A stretch of DNA of 64,000 nt from Atribacter laminatus (GCF_015775515.1 NZ_CP065383.1:1426001-1490000); one strand, 5' to 3'. Positions 52,496-61,995 are shown, numbered from the stretch's first letter. Notes: generated by a model from the letters alone, not told the origin. Numbers and translations are program-made.

Positions 52496-53100
52496 AACCT
52501 CATGAGAAAAAAGCCTTTGAAGAACATTTAGCCGATTTACTACAAAAGAAACAGTCTAAATTCTTATCACCCAAGGTTTCATTTTATAAGAATAGGGATA
52601 TCTATACCGGTTTCCGTGAATTTGATCTGCTGAAAACCATGAATATGATTCTTTATTTTACCAAAGAGTGTTTGGTTGCTTTTTACCCGACTAAAGCGAA
52701 TAAAATGCTCTGGTATGCTGATGTGCTTCATTATCGATTGTATAGCTGTTCCATCAGTGGTTCACGATACATACACCATCAGCATGGTCCGGTTCCTGAA
52801 GAATTTCAGTTATTATATCCGTTGATGGAGAAAGAAAGATTCATTGAGCTGGAGTATCGGGAAATTGATGCAGAAAAGGGAATTGTTGGTCAGGTTATTC
52901 ATGCAAGACGTGATTGGGATAAAATGCTTTTCTCGGAAAGTGAAATAAAAATTATGAAATTTGTCGCTAAGCGGTTCAGGCTTCATTCAAGTCGTCAAAT
53001 ATCTGAAGAATCCCACGAAGAAGAGGCATATAAAGAGACACCCAAGTTTGAATTCATCCCATATTCCTATGCTAAAAAATTTTATTTATATTTCCATTAA
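52492..53100 (+). CDS. Panacea (DUF4065/SocA-like) domain protein
   Basis: A 202-residue protein with the Panacea signature NKMLWYADVLHYRLYSCSIS and GSRYIHHQHGPVPEEFQLL (about 67-105). Panacea domains act as antitoxins or chaperone-type adaptors paired with many toxin folds, often fused behind an MqsA-like HTH. Here the HTH is a separate gene overlapping by ATGA (52492-52495), so the usual fusion is split. It overlaps the convergent ROK gene tail-to-tail by 15 bases. Confidence 0.8.
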   Translation: MKPHEKKAFEEHLADLLQKKQSKFLSPKVSFYKNRDIYTGFREFDLLKTMNMILYFTKECLVAFYPTKANKMLWYADVLHYRLYSCSISGSRYIHHQHGPVPEEFQLLYPLMEKERFIELEYREIDAEKGIVGQVIHARRDWDKMLFSESEIKIMKFVAKRFRLHSSRQISEESHEEEAYKETPKFEFIPYSYAKKFYLYFH

Positions 53101-54225
53101 AGATAAAATTGCAGCCCCCATAACTCCAGCATTGCTATCAAGGCAAGATAGTTTTATATCCAGATCTTTTGTTATATTAGATATTGAGTATTCTCTTATC
53201 ATTCTTTTAATTGGTTCAATAATTAGGTTATCAGCGTTTTTAAGGCACCCCCCAATTACTATTGTGGGTATTCCCAATAAGTTAATTACTTGAGATAAAA
53301 CAAAACCAATTTTTTCACCAGAGTTGTTAATAAGCTTATAGCAGAACTTATCACCCATTTTTGCTTCAATAATAATGTTTTCAATAGTAATATTGTTATG
53401 GTTTAATGATGTTCTAACCCCAGAAGCAATGGATTTTCTTGCATTCTGGACAATAGCTGAACAGGATGCAACAACTTCCAAACATCCTCTATTACCACAA
53501 CCACAAGCTGGTCCGTGTTCGTCGGAAAGGAAATGTCCAATCTCTCCAGAAATACCCATAGTTCCTCTATATAATTCACCATTAAAAATTATAGATAAGC
53601 CTATACCTTTATCTAAATAAATGTATAAAAAATCATTTAATTGTTGAGCAACACCAAGTTTTTTTTCGGCAAAAGCAAAAGCTCTGCTTACATCGTCAAT
53701 AATAACTGGTAAATTAAATTTTTTTTCTAATGCTTTTTTAATCGGAAGATTTGTCATATCTTTACGATGAGAAGAAAAAAGCGAAATACCAGTTTTATAT
53801 TCGACAAGACCAGCACTAGCAATGCCAATCGATTTTATTTCAGAATTAGAATTGAGAATTCCGTATATAAAATGATTTAAAGAAGTCAAAAAATCAGGAG
53901 ATATCCACATTTCGCTTATCCCACTATTAATTATATTTCCCCCAGCAGTTGTTATGATCCATTTAATGTTATCGCCTCCAATTTCTATTCCGAGTGATGG
54001 TCCATAATCAGGATTTATACTTAGTAGCCTAGCTCTTCTTCCACCAGTAGAAGTATCATGCCCAATTTCGGCAATAAGTTTCTTTTCAAGAAGATAATCA
54101 ACATAGTTACCAATTGTCGATCGGCTAATATTTGTTATTCGGGAAATTTCTGTTCTTGAAATAGCTCCTCTTTTCTTTATTACATCAAAAATAATCTTTG
54201 CATTTAATTCTTTTACAGCAAGCAT
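53086..54225 (-). CDS. ROK family transcriptional regulator (2)
   Basis: A 379-residue NagC/XylR-type repressor. The winged helix (GAISRTEISRITNISRSTIG, about 18-37) precedes a ROK domain with GEIGHFLSDEHGP and the zinc motif CGCGNRGCLE. CGGAG lies well before the ATG. It is divergent from the amidohydrolase/aminotransferase/CUT1 operon, which it probably controls, and convergent with the Panacea gene. Confidence 0.9.
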   Translation of the reverse strand: MLAVKELNAKIIFDVIKKRGAISRTEISRITNISRSTIGNYVDYLLEKKLIAEIGHDTSTGGRRARLLSINPDYGPSLGIEIGGDNIKWIITTAGGNIINSGISEMWISPDFLTSLNHFIYGILNSNSEIKSIGIASAGLVEYKTGISLFSSHRKDMTNLPIKKALEKKFNLPVIIDDVSRAFAFAEKKLGVAQQLNDFLYIYLDKGIGLSIIFNGELYRGTMGISGEIGHFLSDEHGPACGCGNRGCLEVVASCSAIVQNARKSIASGVRTSLNHNNITIENIIIEAKMGDKFCYKLINNSGEKIGFVLSQVINLLGIPTIVIGGCLKNADNLIIEPIKRMIREYSISNITKDLDIKLSCLDSNAGVMGAAILSLMEI

Positions 54226-54333
54226 TTCAAATCTCCGTTCTAAGTAATAAAAAAAAAATTGCTATAATCTTATACCAATATTTTATCAGATAAATCCTAT
54301 TATATTAATTAATGCAAATATTAGAATAATAAC

Positions 54334-54362
54334 TTGACATATTTATATACTTAGTATTATAT
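54334..54362 (+). promoter_or_regulatory. Promoter with ATACTTAGTAT palindrome
   Basis: TTGACA (54334-54339), 17-base spacer, TTATAT (54357-54362). An 11-base palindrome ATACTTAGTAT (54347-54357) sits in the spacer and may be the operator of the divergent ROK repressor. Confidence 0.55.
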
Positions 54363-54433
54363 ATTTACAAAGATACCATTATTTATGGTTTTTTAACGGA
54401 TAATATATCAAAAGATAGAAAAGGGGACAAATT

Positions 54434-55162
54434 ATGTTAGTCGATCTTCATTGTTGTTTAGGTGAGGATTTGGACGTTAAGTCGAGTTCTGAAGACATTA
54501 TTACCTATATGGGGAAGCATAATATTTCAAAAGCTGTTCTATCGACCCTTGGAAAAGGATTCATTCACCATTTTGTAGAAGAGAATCAAAAAATTCTAAA
54601 TCTTATAAATTTATTTCAGGAGAAGTTTATAGGATTTTGTAGTGTAAACCCATGGTTTGACAATTCAATAGATGAATTAAGAAAAAGAGTAGTATCCGAT
54701 GGGTTTAAAGGAGTTGTGTTTAATCCTTCTTTACAAGGTTTTAAAGTATTTTCTCCTCTTATAGAACCACTTATTGATACATGTGTTTTACTGAAAATTC
54801 CAGTTTATTTTTATTCTGGAACTTCATATTATGATCTTCCGTTAGACATGGCTTTATTGGCAAAAAAATACCCTCAAGTTAATTTTGTTATAGGTCAAAT
54901 GGGAACTTCTGATTTTTGGATGGATATCGAACCATCATTACAACTGGCTAAAAATTTATATATAGAAACTTCAGTTAATCCCAATACAGATTTATTAAAA
55001 GATGTTGTTTACCATTTTGGACCAGAAAGGATAATTTTTGGAACTGGTTATCCATATACTGATCCTGAATATGAATTATTGAAAATAAAATTATGTAATT
55101 TTAACAAAAAAGAAGTTGATCTTATTATGCATGAAAATGCAATGCGTTTATTAGGATATTAG
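54434..55162 (+). CDS. Amidohydrolase-2 family protein with altered metal site
   Basis: A 242-residue TIM-barrel protein of the Amidohydro_2 type. Compared with its downstream neighbour, the N-terminal metal motif HxH is HCC (VDLHCCLGED) and the C-terminal Asp of the (T/S)D(S/Y)P motif is Gly (FGTGYPYTDPE); GQMG replaces GHMG in the middle. Loss of three metal ligands suggests it is non-catalytic or binds metal differently, perhaps as a partner of the next protein. First gene of the operon behind the ROK promoter. Confidence 0.75.
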   Translation: MLVDLHCCLGEDLDVKSSSEDIITYMGKHNISKAVLSTLGKGFIHHFVEENQKILNLINLFQEKFIGFCSVNPWFDNSIDELRKRVVSDGFKGVVFNPSLQGFKVFSPLIEPLIDTCVLLKIPVYFYSGTSYYDLPLDMALLAKKYPQVNFVIGQMGTSDFWMDIEPSLQLAKNLYIETSVNPNTDLLKDVVYHFGPERIIFGTGYPYTDPEYELLKIKLCNFNKKEVDLIMHENAMRLLGY

Positions 55163-55175
55163 GAGGATAACGAGC

Positions 55176-55922
55176 GTGATGATCGATGTACACGTTCATT
55201 ACTATGGTAATCAACAGTCAGAACCGGGTAAAAGCGATAAAGAACTAATAGATAAAATGAATCGTTGTGGAATTTCTTTATCCATTGTGAATTCTTTAAC
55301 TGGTTTAACGGATAATGATTCCTCAACGGGGAATTTAGAAGTTTTTAATTTAGTATCTTCTTATCCGAAACGACTGTTAGGTATGGCTTCGGTGAATCCC
55401 TATCATAGAATAGTGGCTGAAAATGAATTAGAAAAATGCCTGTCAGTTTATAAATTTCGAGGTTTAAAACTTCATCCTTGGATTCAAGGTTATTATGCGC
55501 ATAATAAAATTTGTTTTAAAATTTTTGAAATATGTGAGCATTATAATGTTCCTATTCTTTTCCATAGTGGTACACCTCCCTATTCTCAGGTAGGACAAAT
55601 TGCTTATATTGCTGAGCAATTTTCAAATGTAAAGATTATTCTTGGCCATATGGGATTAACCTACCAGTGGAGAGAAGCTATTGAGTTGGCAAGTTCATAT
55701 GAAAATTTATTTTTAGATACCTGTGGAATAACCTATCCCTTTGCTTTAAAAAAAGCAATTAGTAGAGTTGGAGTCGAAAAGATACTTTTTGCAACTGATT
55801 CACCATTTTTAGAACCAGAGATGGAAACATTAAAATTAAGAAATCTTAAATTATCTTCTGAAGACTGGGAAAAAATTGCCTATAAAAATGCGAAATTATT
55901 ATTTAGAATAAATGATCTTTAA
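55176..55922 (+). CDS. Amidohydrolase-2 family hydrolase
   Basis: A 248-residue TIM-barrel metal hydrolase with all ligands visible: IDVHVHYYG (HxH), LKLHPW, FHSGTPP, ILGHMG and FATDSPFLEPE (metal Asp). The family hydrolyses amides or lactones or decarboxylates. AGGAGG precedes the start; ATGATG gives two possible first codons. It is a likely heteromeric partner of the preceding paralogue. In context it could open a lactone or hydrolyse an amide of a cyclitol or sugar acid. Confidence 0.82.
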   Translation: MMIDVHVHYYGNQQSEPGKSDKELIDKMNRCGISLSIVNSLTGLTDNDSSTGNLEVFNLVSSYPKRLLGMASVNPYHRIVAENELEKCLSVYKFRGLKLHPWIQGYYAHNKICFKIFEICEHYNVPILFHSGTPPYSQVGQIAYIAEQFSNVKIILGHMGLTYQWREAIELASSYENLFLDTCGITYPFALKKAISRVGVEKILFATDSPFLEPEMETLKLRNLKLSSEDWEKIAYKNAKLLFRINDL

Positions 55923-55964
55923 ATAAAAAATTAAGGATTATTCTCCTTATGGGAGGGAAATAAA

Positions 55965-57263
55965 TTGAGTAAGCTAGCTATTAACGGGGGGAGTAAGGTT
56001 CGAGAAAAACCATTTCCTGATTGGCCGATTTTTGATGAACAGGAACTCAAATTGCTTACTGAGGTTCTAAATTCGGGTAAATGGTGGAGAGGTGCTTATA
56101 GTAGTGTTGAGTTAGGTGGAGGGATTGTAAGTGGTCGCTCTAAAGTTGAAGAATTTGAGGAAAAATTTAGTGCTCATCATAAGGCAAAATATGCTGTTGC
56201 TACATCCCATGGATCAGATGCTTTAGATATAGCTATTAAAGCGTTAGGCGTTGGTCCTGGGGATGAAGTAATTGTTCCCCCTTATACATTCGTAGCGACT
56301 GCTACATCTGTATTGCATAATAATGCTATTCCAATTTTTGTTGATATTCATCCTGATACTTACAACTTAGATCCAAATAAGATTGAAGAAGCGATAACCG
56401 ATAGAACAAAGGCAATAATACCAGTTCATTTTGGCGGAGCATTAGCTGATATGGGTCGTATAAATCAAATTGCAAAGAAATACAATATTAGAGTTATAGA
56501 AGATGCAGCACATGCACATGGAGTTGAATGGGAAAATGGAAAAATGGCAGGAACATTTGGAGATATTGGAATGTTTAGTTTTCAACAATCTAAAAACATG
56601 GCCGCAGGTGAAGGTGGAATTGTTATTACTAATGATGAGGAACTTTACTCTCTTTGTTTTTCTTATCACCATTACGGGCGTGAAAAAGGTCGCCCATGGT
56701 ATGAGATACATCGACTCGGTTGGAACTTTCGAATGACAGAATTTCAAGGTGCTGTATTAATTCCTCAGCTCGGTAGATTAGAAAGGCTTAATGCTAAAAG
56801 AACAGAAAATGCAAAATATCTCACTAATAAATTATCCCAAATTGATGGGTTAGTACCATTAACGGTGGATAGTCGAATTTTTAAACCAAGTTATTACCTC
56901 TATATTTTTAAATATAATAAAAATGCTTTTAAAGAAATACCAAGAGACGTATTTATTAAAGCTTTAAATTCGGAAGGCATACCAATCACACAGGGTTATG
57001 ATTTCCCAATATATAAAAATCCTCTTTTTTTGACAAAGAATTTCTCAAATAATCAATGTCCGGTAAATTGCAGTTATTTTTCAAAAGACATTAATTATTC
57101 TTCTTTTGAAGAAAAATGCCCGGTTTCTGAAAAAGCTTGTAATGAAGAAGCATTATGGTTAACGCAAAATCTTTTTATAGGAAACAAAAACGATATTAAT
57201 GATATTTGCGATGCTATTTGGAAAATTATAGAAAATTTAGATGAACTTTTAAAAATTTCATAG
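55965..57263 (+). CDS. DegT/DnrJ/EryC1 family aminotransferase (3)
   Basis: A 432-residue PLP sugar/cyclitol aminotransferase: SHGSDALDIAIKAL (phosphate cup), VIEDAAHAHGVEWE (PLP Asp) and SFQQSKNMAAGEGG with the Schiff-base Lys near residue 210. The start is TTG 55965 behind GGGAGGG. It differs from most relatives in a Cys-rich insert near residues 365-390 (CPVNCSYF, EEKCPVSEKAC). It is followed by a Gfo/Idh/MocA dehydrogenase, a pairing known from aminocyclitol and amino-sugar pathways, where one makes the ketone and the other the amine. Confidence 0.88.
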   Translation: MSKLAINGGSKVREKPFPDWPIFDEQELKLLTEVLNSGKWWRGAYSSVELGGGIVSGRSKVEEFEEKFSAHHKAKYAVATSHGSDALDIAIKALGVGPGDEVIVPPYTFVATATSVLHNNAIPIFVDIHPDTYNLDPNKIEEAITDRTKAIIPVHFGGALADMGRINQIAKKYNIRVIEDAAHAHGVEWENGKMAGTFGDIGMFSFQQSKNMAAGEGGIVITNDEELYSLCFSYHHYGREKGRPWYEIHRLGWNFRMTEFQGAVLIPQLGRLERLNAKRTENAKYLTNKLSQIDGLVPLTVDSRIFKPSYYLYIFKYNKNAFKEIPRDVFIKALNSEGIPITQGYDFPIYKNPLFLTKNFSNNQCPVNCSYFSKDINYSSFEEKCPVSEKACNEEALWLTQNLFIGNKNDINDICDAIWKIIENLDELLKIS

Positions 57264-57289
57264 TTATTTTTTATCGGGGAGGGTTAGAA

Positions 57290-58306
57290 GTGATAAAATG
57301 CGGCATCATTGGTACTGGAATAATGGGAGACCTTCATGCTATAGCTTGTAAGCAATATTCAAAGTGCGAATTGGTAAGCGTATGTGATATTGACGAAAAA
57401 CGAGTTTTAAGTTTTGCCAATAAGTATAATATCCCCAAAACGTACTTAGAATTTAAGGAAATGATAAAAAATGAAGATATTGATACCGTAATTATAGCAA
57501 CACCAGACTACCTTCATTGTGATCCAGTTCTTGCGGCAATAAGGGCAGGAAAAAACGTGCTTGTCGAAAAGCCCATGGCCACAACCCTTAATGATGCACA
57601 ATTAATTTTAAAAGCAGCAAAAGACAATAAAAATTTATTCATGGTAAATTTTTCTTCTCGATGGATCCCTACTCATCAAAATACAAAAAAAGCGATTCTA
57701 AATGGTGAGGTTGGAGATATTCGATACGGTCATATACGACTTGAAAATACTTATTATGTACCCACGAAAATGTTGAGTTGGTCTGAAAAAAGTTCACCAA
57801 CTGAGTTTCTTCTTCCCCATTCTATTGATTTGATAAGGTGGTTTTTATCTTCGGAGGTCACTGAAGTTTATGCTTTAAAAACTGATGGGGTTTTAAGATC
57901 TTTAGGAATTAATACCCATGATAGCCTTCAATCTTTGGTGACTTTTTCTACTGGTGCTGTAATTAATTTTGAAACTTCGTGGATTCTTCCTGAAACTCTT
58001 CCTTACATGGTAGAGAACGCTCTGAGATTAGTAGGGTCAAAGGGCGCTATTTATACAGATTTAAGCAAACAATGTTTGCAAATATATGGTAGTCAGACTA
58101 ACAGCCCTGGAAGTTTTTTAATGGAATATCTTAATGGAAAATGGTCGGGATTCTTTTTTGATTCTGTATGCCACTTTTTTGATTGTATACTTGATAACTC
58201 TCAAAAACCATTAACCAATGTTTATGATGGATATAAGAACACTGAAATAATTGTTGCAATGATAAAATCGGCAATGGAAAAAAAGAGCATACAATTGCCT
58301 CTTTAA
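57290..58306 (+). CDS. Gfo/Idh/MocA family oxidoreductase
   Basis: A 338-residue NAD(P)-dependent dehydrogenase. The Rossmann motif GIIGTGIMGDLHA opens the protein, EKPMATTLNDAQ is the conserved EKP segment with the catalytic Lys (about 94), and HSIDLIRWFL carries the HxxD-type catalytic His. It oxidises a ring hydroxyl of a sugar or inositol. The start is GTG 57290 behind GGGAGGG. Placed between the aminotransferase and a CUT1 transporter. Confidence 0.9.
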   Translation: MIKCGIIGTGIMGDLHAIACKQYSKCELVSVCDIDEKRVLSFANKYNIPKTYLEFKEMIKNEDIDTVIIATPDYLHCDPVLAAIRAGKNVLVEKPMATTLNDAQLILKAAKDNKNLFMVNFSSRWIPTHQNTKKAILNGEVGDIRYGHIRLENTYYVPTKMLSWSEKSSPTEFLLPHSIDLIRWFLSSEVTEVYALKTDGVLRSLGINTHDSLQSLVTFSTGAVINFETSWILPETLPYMVENALRLVGSKGAIYTDLSKQCLQIYGSQTNSPGSFLMEYLNGKWSGFFFDSVCHFFDCILDNSQKPLTNVYDGYKNTEIIVAMIKSAMEKKSIQLPL

Positions 58307-58407
58307 GTAAGAATGATTTTTTCATCTAAAGATAGGAGGTGAAATGCTGTAAAAAGTGTCCAGTTGTAAATAAGAACAATTCAAAAAAATAGGAGGGTTA
58401 TTTAAAA

Positions 58408-59688
58408 ATGACAAGAAAAAATAATAACCGAATGAATATAATGTTAATTTTAACGATGCTTTTTTGTGTTTTGATACTTTCAATGTTTGCTTTTGCTGAG
58501 GATGTTGAAATAGTAACTTTAAATGCAGGCACATCTGAAGTTGAACAAAAATGGGGTTTTCAATATGTCGAAGAATGGAATAAAAATAATCCACAAATGA
58601 AGGTAAGATATGAATTAGTTCCATGGCCGGATCTTCATACAAAAGTGATGGCGTATATTGCAGCTGGGACTCCTCCAGATATGGCATGGTATTTTATGGA
58701 CCAAATTAATGAATGGCATAAAATGGGTGTCCTAGAGCCCCTGGATGAATGGTTAGGAGATTCCAAAAACGAATATTTAGATGCACTCGTTAATCCAGGA
58801 AGTGATGCTTATTTTGATGGTAAAGTATATGGTGCTCCATTTAGCTTGGTAGCTTCAGGCTTAGCAGTAAGACGTGACTTGCTTGAAGAAAAGGGTTTAT
58901 CTCCGGAATCTATAAAAACATGGGATGATTTTAAAAACGCAGTTAAGGTTCTCACGGATCCGCCAAATAGGTATGGTACTATGATTATTCTTGGGGAACC
59001 AAGAATGACATCTCTTGACTTAGGCTGGTGGGCAGTCTCAAATGGTTTGGGAAGTATTTCTGATTTTAATCCTGAGAAAAAGAAAAATTATATAGAACTT
59101 CTCCAATTTGTTGTTGATCTTTCTCCTTATATGGCTCCCGCACAAATTGGTTGGATCCACCGAGATTCTATGACATCATTTGCTCAAGGGCTTGTTGGTA
59201 TGTACGCAACTGCATCTTACTTTTATGGGGAAATTCATCCAATTTCAGCTGATGTTATGTCTGAAGAAAAAACTGTTTTTATTCCTTTGCCATACGGGCC
59301 AAGTATGAAATCACATTCGACACCCATGTATACAGTCGGCTATGTAATGTTTAAAGATGCTCCACATAAAAAGGAGGCAGCAGAATTTCTTAAATATTGG
59401 GTTAGTGATGATGTTAGTAAAGCGTTTCCGATGAACCTTAGTCCGAAGAAAAATGTAACGATTGATGATCGTACTTCGGCTCTTGGTGAAGATGTGCGTT
59501 GGTTTGAAAATCAATGGAATAAGATTATTCGTGAAACAAACGGAGTTGGATTGAAACCAGTTGTTCCAGCTGAAGAGATATATAGGATATTCAATGAAGA
59601 AATAATAAAACTCTTCAAAGGAGAAACTACACCAGAAGAAGCATATGATTATCTTAAGGCAAATATCGAACCTTTATTGTTAGACTAG
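58408..59688 (+). CDS. Sugar ABC transporter substrate-binding protein (CUT1)
   Basis: A 426-residue family 1 solute-binding protein. Basic N-terminus, hydrophobic stretch MLILTMLFCVLILSMF and cleavage near AFA form the signal peptide. QYVEEWNKNNPQMKVRYE and AYIAAGTPPDMAWYF are typical. GGAGGG lies upstream. A two-codon frame (ATG CTG TAA, 58343-58351) with its own AGGAGG precedes the gene. A 16-bp hairpin follows before the permeases. Confidence 0.9.
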   Translation: MTRKNNNRMNIMLILTMLFCVLILSMFAFAEDVEIVTLNAGTSEVEQKWGFQYVEEWNKNNPQMKVRYELVPWPDLHTKVMAYIAAGTPPDMAWYFMDQINEWHKMGVLEPLDEWLGDSKNEYLDALVNPGSDAYFDGKVYGAPFSLVASGLAVRRDLLEEKGLSPESIKTWDDFKNAVKVLTDPPNRYGTMIILGEPRMTSLDLGWWAVSNGLGSISDFNPEKKKNYIELLQFVVDLSPYMAPAQIGWIHRDSMTSFAQGLVGMYATASYFYGEIHPISADVMSEEKTVFIPLPYGPSMKSHSTPMYTVGYVMFKDAPHKKEAAEFLKYWVSDDVSKAFPMNLSPKKNVTIDDRTSALGEDVRWFENQWNKIIRETNGVGLKPVVPAEEIYRIFNEEIIKLFKGETTPEEAYDYLKANIEPLLLD

Positions 59689-59694
59689 AATGAA

Positions 59695-59738
59695 TATAGT
59701 TTTGCAGGGAGTTTTCAGAAATTCCCTGCAAAACTATA
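59695..59738 (+). promoter_or_regulatory. 16-bp perfect hairpin after the binding-protein gene
   Basis: TATAGTTTTGCAGGGA (59695-59710) and its exact complement (59723-59738) with a 12-base loop, no T-run. Same place and stem length as 39583-39625 in the other CUT1 operon. Confidence 0.75.
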
Positions 59739-59791
59739 TATATTGTTAAATTTATTAATAATAATTAAAAATTAGATAATTACAAAAATAT

Positions 59792-60691
59792 ATGATATCT
59801 AACTCAATCATGAAAAACTTAAAAAAAGGAAATTCATACGGTCTGATATTAACTATACCTGCACTATTAGGAATAGCAATATTCATTGCTTTACCTTTGG
59901 TCAGGAGTATATTATTGAGTTTCAATAGTTTATATCTTCTCGAAGGAATGGATTCAGGAAAGTATATCGGTTTTAAAAATTATGTAAAATTTTTCAATGA
60001 TCCTAACCTATTTCTTTTTCTTAAAAACACAATAATATGGGTTTTTGGATCTGTGTTTGGGCCAGGAATTCTGGGAATGATTCTTGGATTATTACTTAAC
60101 AGGCGCATTAAAGCCCGACCGCTTTGGAGGGGCTTGGCGTTAATCCCGTGGGTTATGCCTCCAGTTGTAGTTGGAATGATCTGGAGGTGGATTCTTGACG
60201 GACAATGGGGAATTTTAAACCGTCTCCTTCAGCAAATTCATATTATTGATAAACCAATTCTCTGGTTAGCCGATACAAGCTATGTAATGTTAAGTATTGT
60301 TCAAGTAGCAATCTGGAAATTTTTTCCATTTTGGTTTGTAAATATTTTAGCTGGTTTACAAGTTATTCCACAAGAAATGTACGAAGCTGCAATAATAGAT
60401 GGAGCTTCCAGTTTTAATGTTTTCACAAAAATTACACTTCCTCAATTACGTCCAATATTGTTTGTTTTAGTATTGTTGCAAACGATATGGAGCTTTAATG
60501 AATTTACTATAATATGGGTATTAACTCAAGGAGGGCCAGGTAATACGTCTATGACACTTGCTCCCTTAGTATATGTTAATAGTTTTAAATATTATAGAAT
60601 GGGATACGGGGCAAGTATTGGTGTTGTGATAATGATTATAACAATGATTTTTACTGCTATTTACCTTAAAAGAGAAAAGATTAACTCATAA
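59792..60691 (+). CDS. Sugar ABC transporter permease (MalF-like)
   Basis: A 299-residue permease with six membrane segments and EAA loop YEAAIIDGASSFNVFTKI (about 205-222). VLTQGGPGNTSMTL is a conserved family stretch. No clear ribosome site precedes ATG 59792 or ATG 59810, so the exact start is open and translation may be weak relative to the binding protein. Confidence 0.9.
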   Translation: MISNSIMKNLKKGNSYGLILTIPALLGIAIFIALPLVRSILLSFNSLYLLEGMDSGKYIGFKNYVKFFNDPNLFLFLKNTIIWVFGSVFGPGILGMILGLLLNRRIKARPLWRGLALIPWVMPPVVVGMIWRWILDGQWGILNRLLQQIHIIDKPILWLADTSYVMLSIVQVAIWKFFPFWFVNILAGLQVIPQEMYEAAIIDGASSFNVFTKITLPQLRPILFVLVLLQTIWSFNEFTIIWVLTQGGPGNTSMTLAPLVYVNSFKYYRMGYGASIGVVIMIITMIFTAIYLKREKINS

Positions 60692-60710
60692 AATTATAAA
60701 GAGGTATTCA

Positions 60711-61568
60711 TTGAGACGTTTATACAGTGGAAAAAAGAAAAAAAGGATTGTTAATTTTTTATTAAATATTATCCTTGCTATCATTTTGGCATGGGTTGTA
60801 TTCCCATATTTTTGGGCTGTAAGCTCGGCCTTAAGGCCCATATCAAAGTTATTTACTCTAATACCAGAGTGGTTGCCATCACCTTTAACTCTGGAAAATT
60901 ATAAATGGGCATTTACCGATAAAAACTTTTTAATCACCCTTAAAAATTCAATTATTATTGGAATTTTAACGGCCTTATTTTCTTTGGTACTTAGTTCTCT
61001 TTCTGGTTATAGTTTAGCCCGTTTTAAGTTTAAAGGGAAAAAAACTATAGTTACTTCATTAATTGTTAGTCAAATGGTACCAGGAGTTCTTTTAATCATT
61101 CCGATATTTGTAATATTTTCACAATTACATTTAGTAAATACTTATTTAGGATTAATGCTTGCTTATTCAACGTTTTCAATACCCTTTTGTGTTTTATTAC
61201 TTCGTAGCTTTTTTGCTCAGTTTCCTGAAGAATTGGAAGAAGCAGCTATGGTTGACGGTTGCTCGAGGCTTGGGTCTTTTGTTAGAATAACATTACCTCT
61301 GTCGTTTCCAGGTATTATGGCAGTCACCCTTTTTTGTTTTATCTTGGCATGGAATGATTTCCTATTTGCTTTAGTTTTAACAAGAGATACAACAGTAATG
61401 CCTGTTGCCCTACAACTTTATAATATTTCAACTGTTCAATTCGCTGCGGGAAATTGGGGAGGGATTCTTGCCCAAGGTACAATTATTACTTTGCCAGTCG
61501 CTATTTTATTTGTTCTTTTACAACAATATTTAATTCAGGGCATGACTTCAGGAGCAATCAAGGGTTAA
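60711..61568 (+). CDS. Sugar ABC transporter permease (MalG-like)
   Basis: A 285-residue permease with six membrane segments, EAA loop EEAAMVDGCSRLGSFVRI and the end LIQGMTSGAIKG. The start is TTG 60711 with AAGAGG seven bases upstream. It is the last gene of the operon; no ATPase gene follows, so the transporter needs a shared ATPase. Confidence 0.92.
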   Translation: MRRLYSGKKKKRIVNFLLNIILAIILAWVVFPYFWAVSSALRPISKLFTLIPEWLPSPLTLENYKWAFTDKNFLITLKNSIIIGILTALFSLVLSSLSGYSLARFKFKGKKTIVTSLIVSQMVPGVLLIIPIFVIFSQLHLVNTYLGLMLAYSTFSIPFCVLLLRSFFAQFPEELEEAAMVDGCSRLGSFVRITLPLSFPGIMAVTLFCFILAWNDFLFALVLTRDTTVMPVALQLYNISTVQFAAGNWGGILAQGTIITLPVAILFVLLQQYLIQGMTSGAIKG

Positions 61569-61995
61569 TATAAAAAACATACTGATTGATCAAAAATTTT
61601 AAGGATTAAATAATGATTCTTAAAATATATAAAGCTTTAAAATTGAAGAATCGTGGAACTGTGGAGCTGAGAAAAACTAAAGGATGAGGTCTTCACACGG
61701 GATAACATAACTCATGATGAAGTCGTTTTTATTCATTGCTGCTCTTCATGTTAGATACATTTTTTGAATAAAGTTCATTGAATCCGTGGCTCTGCTTCTT
61801 TTTTCATATTAATAATATGTTGCTCTTTTTATACAGTCATTTGACTGAAACCAGAGTATCAATACAAGGAAATTCTGGATCTCTGGTTACTAATGGTGTA
61901 CTATGACGTTAAACCAAGGCAACTGCAAAAGCATTAGCATAAGAAATTGAGTGTTTAGCTTTAATACGGATAGCCTCCAGCGCTAACAATCTCTT

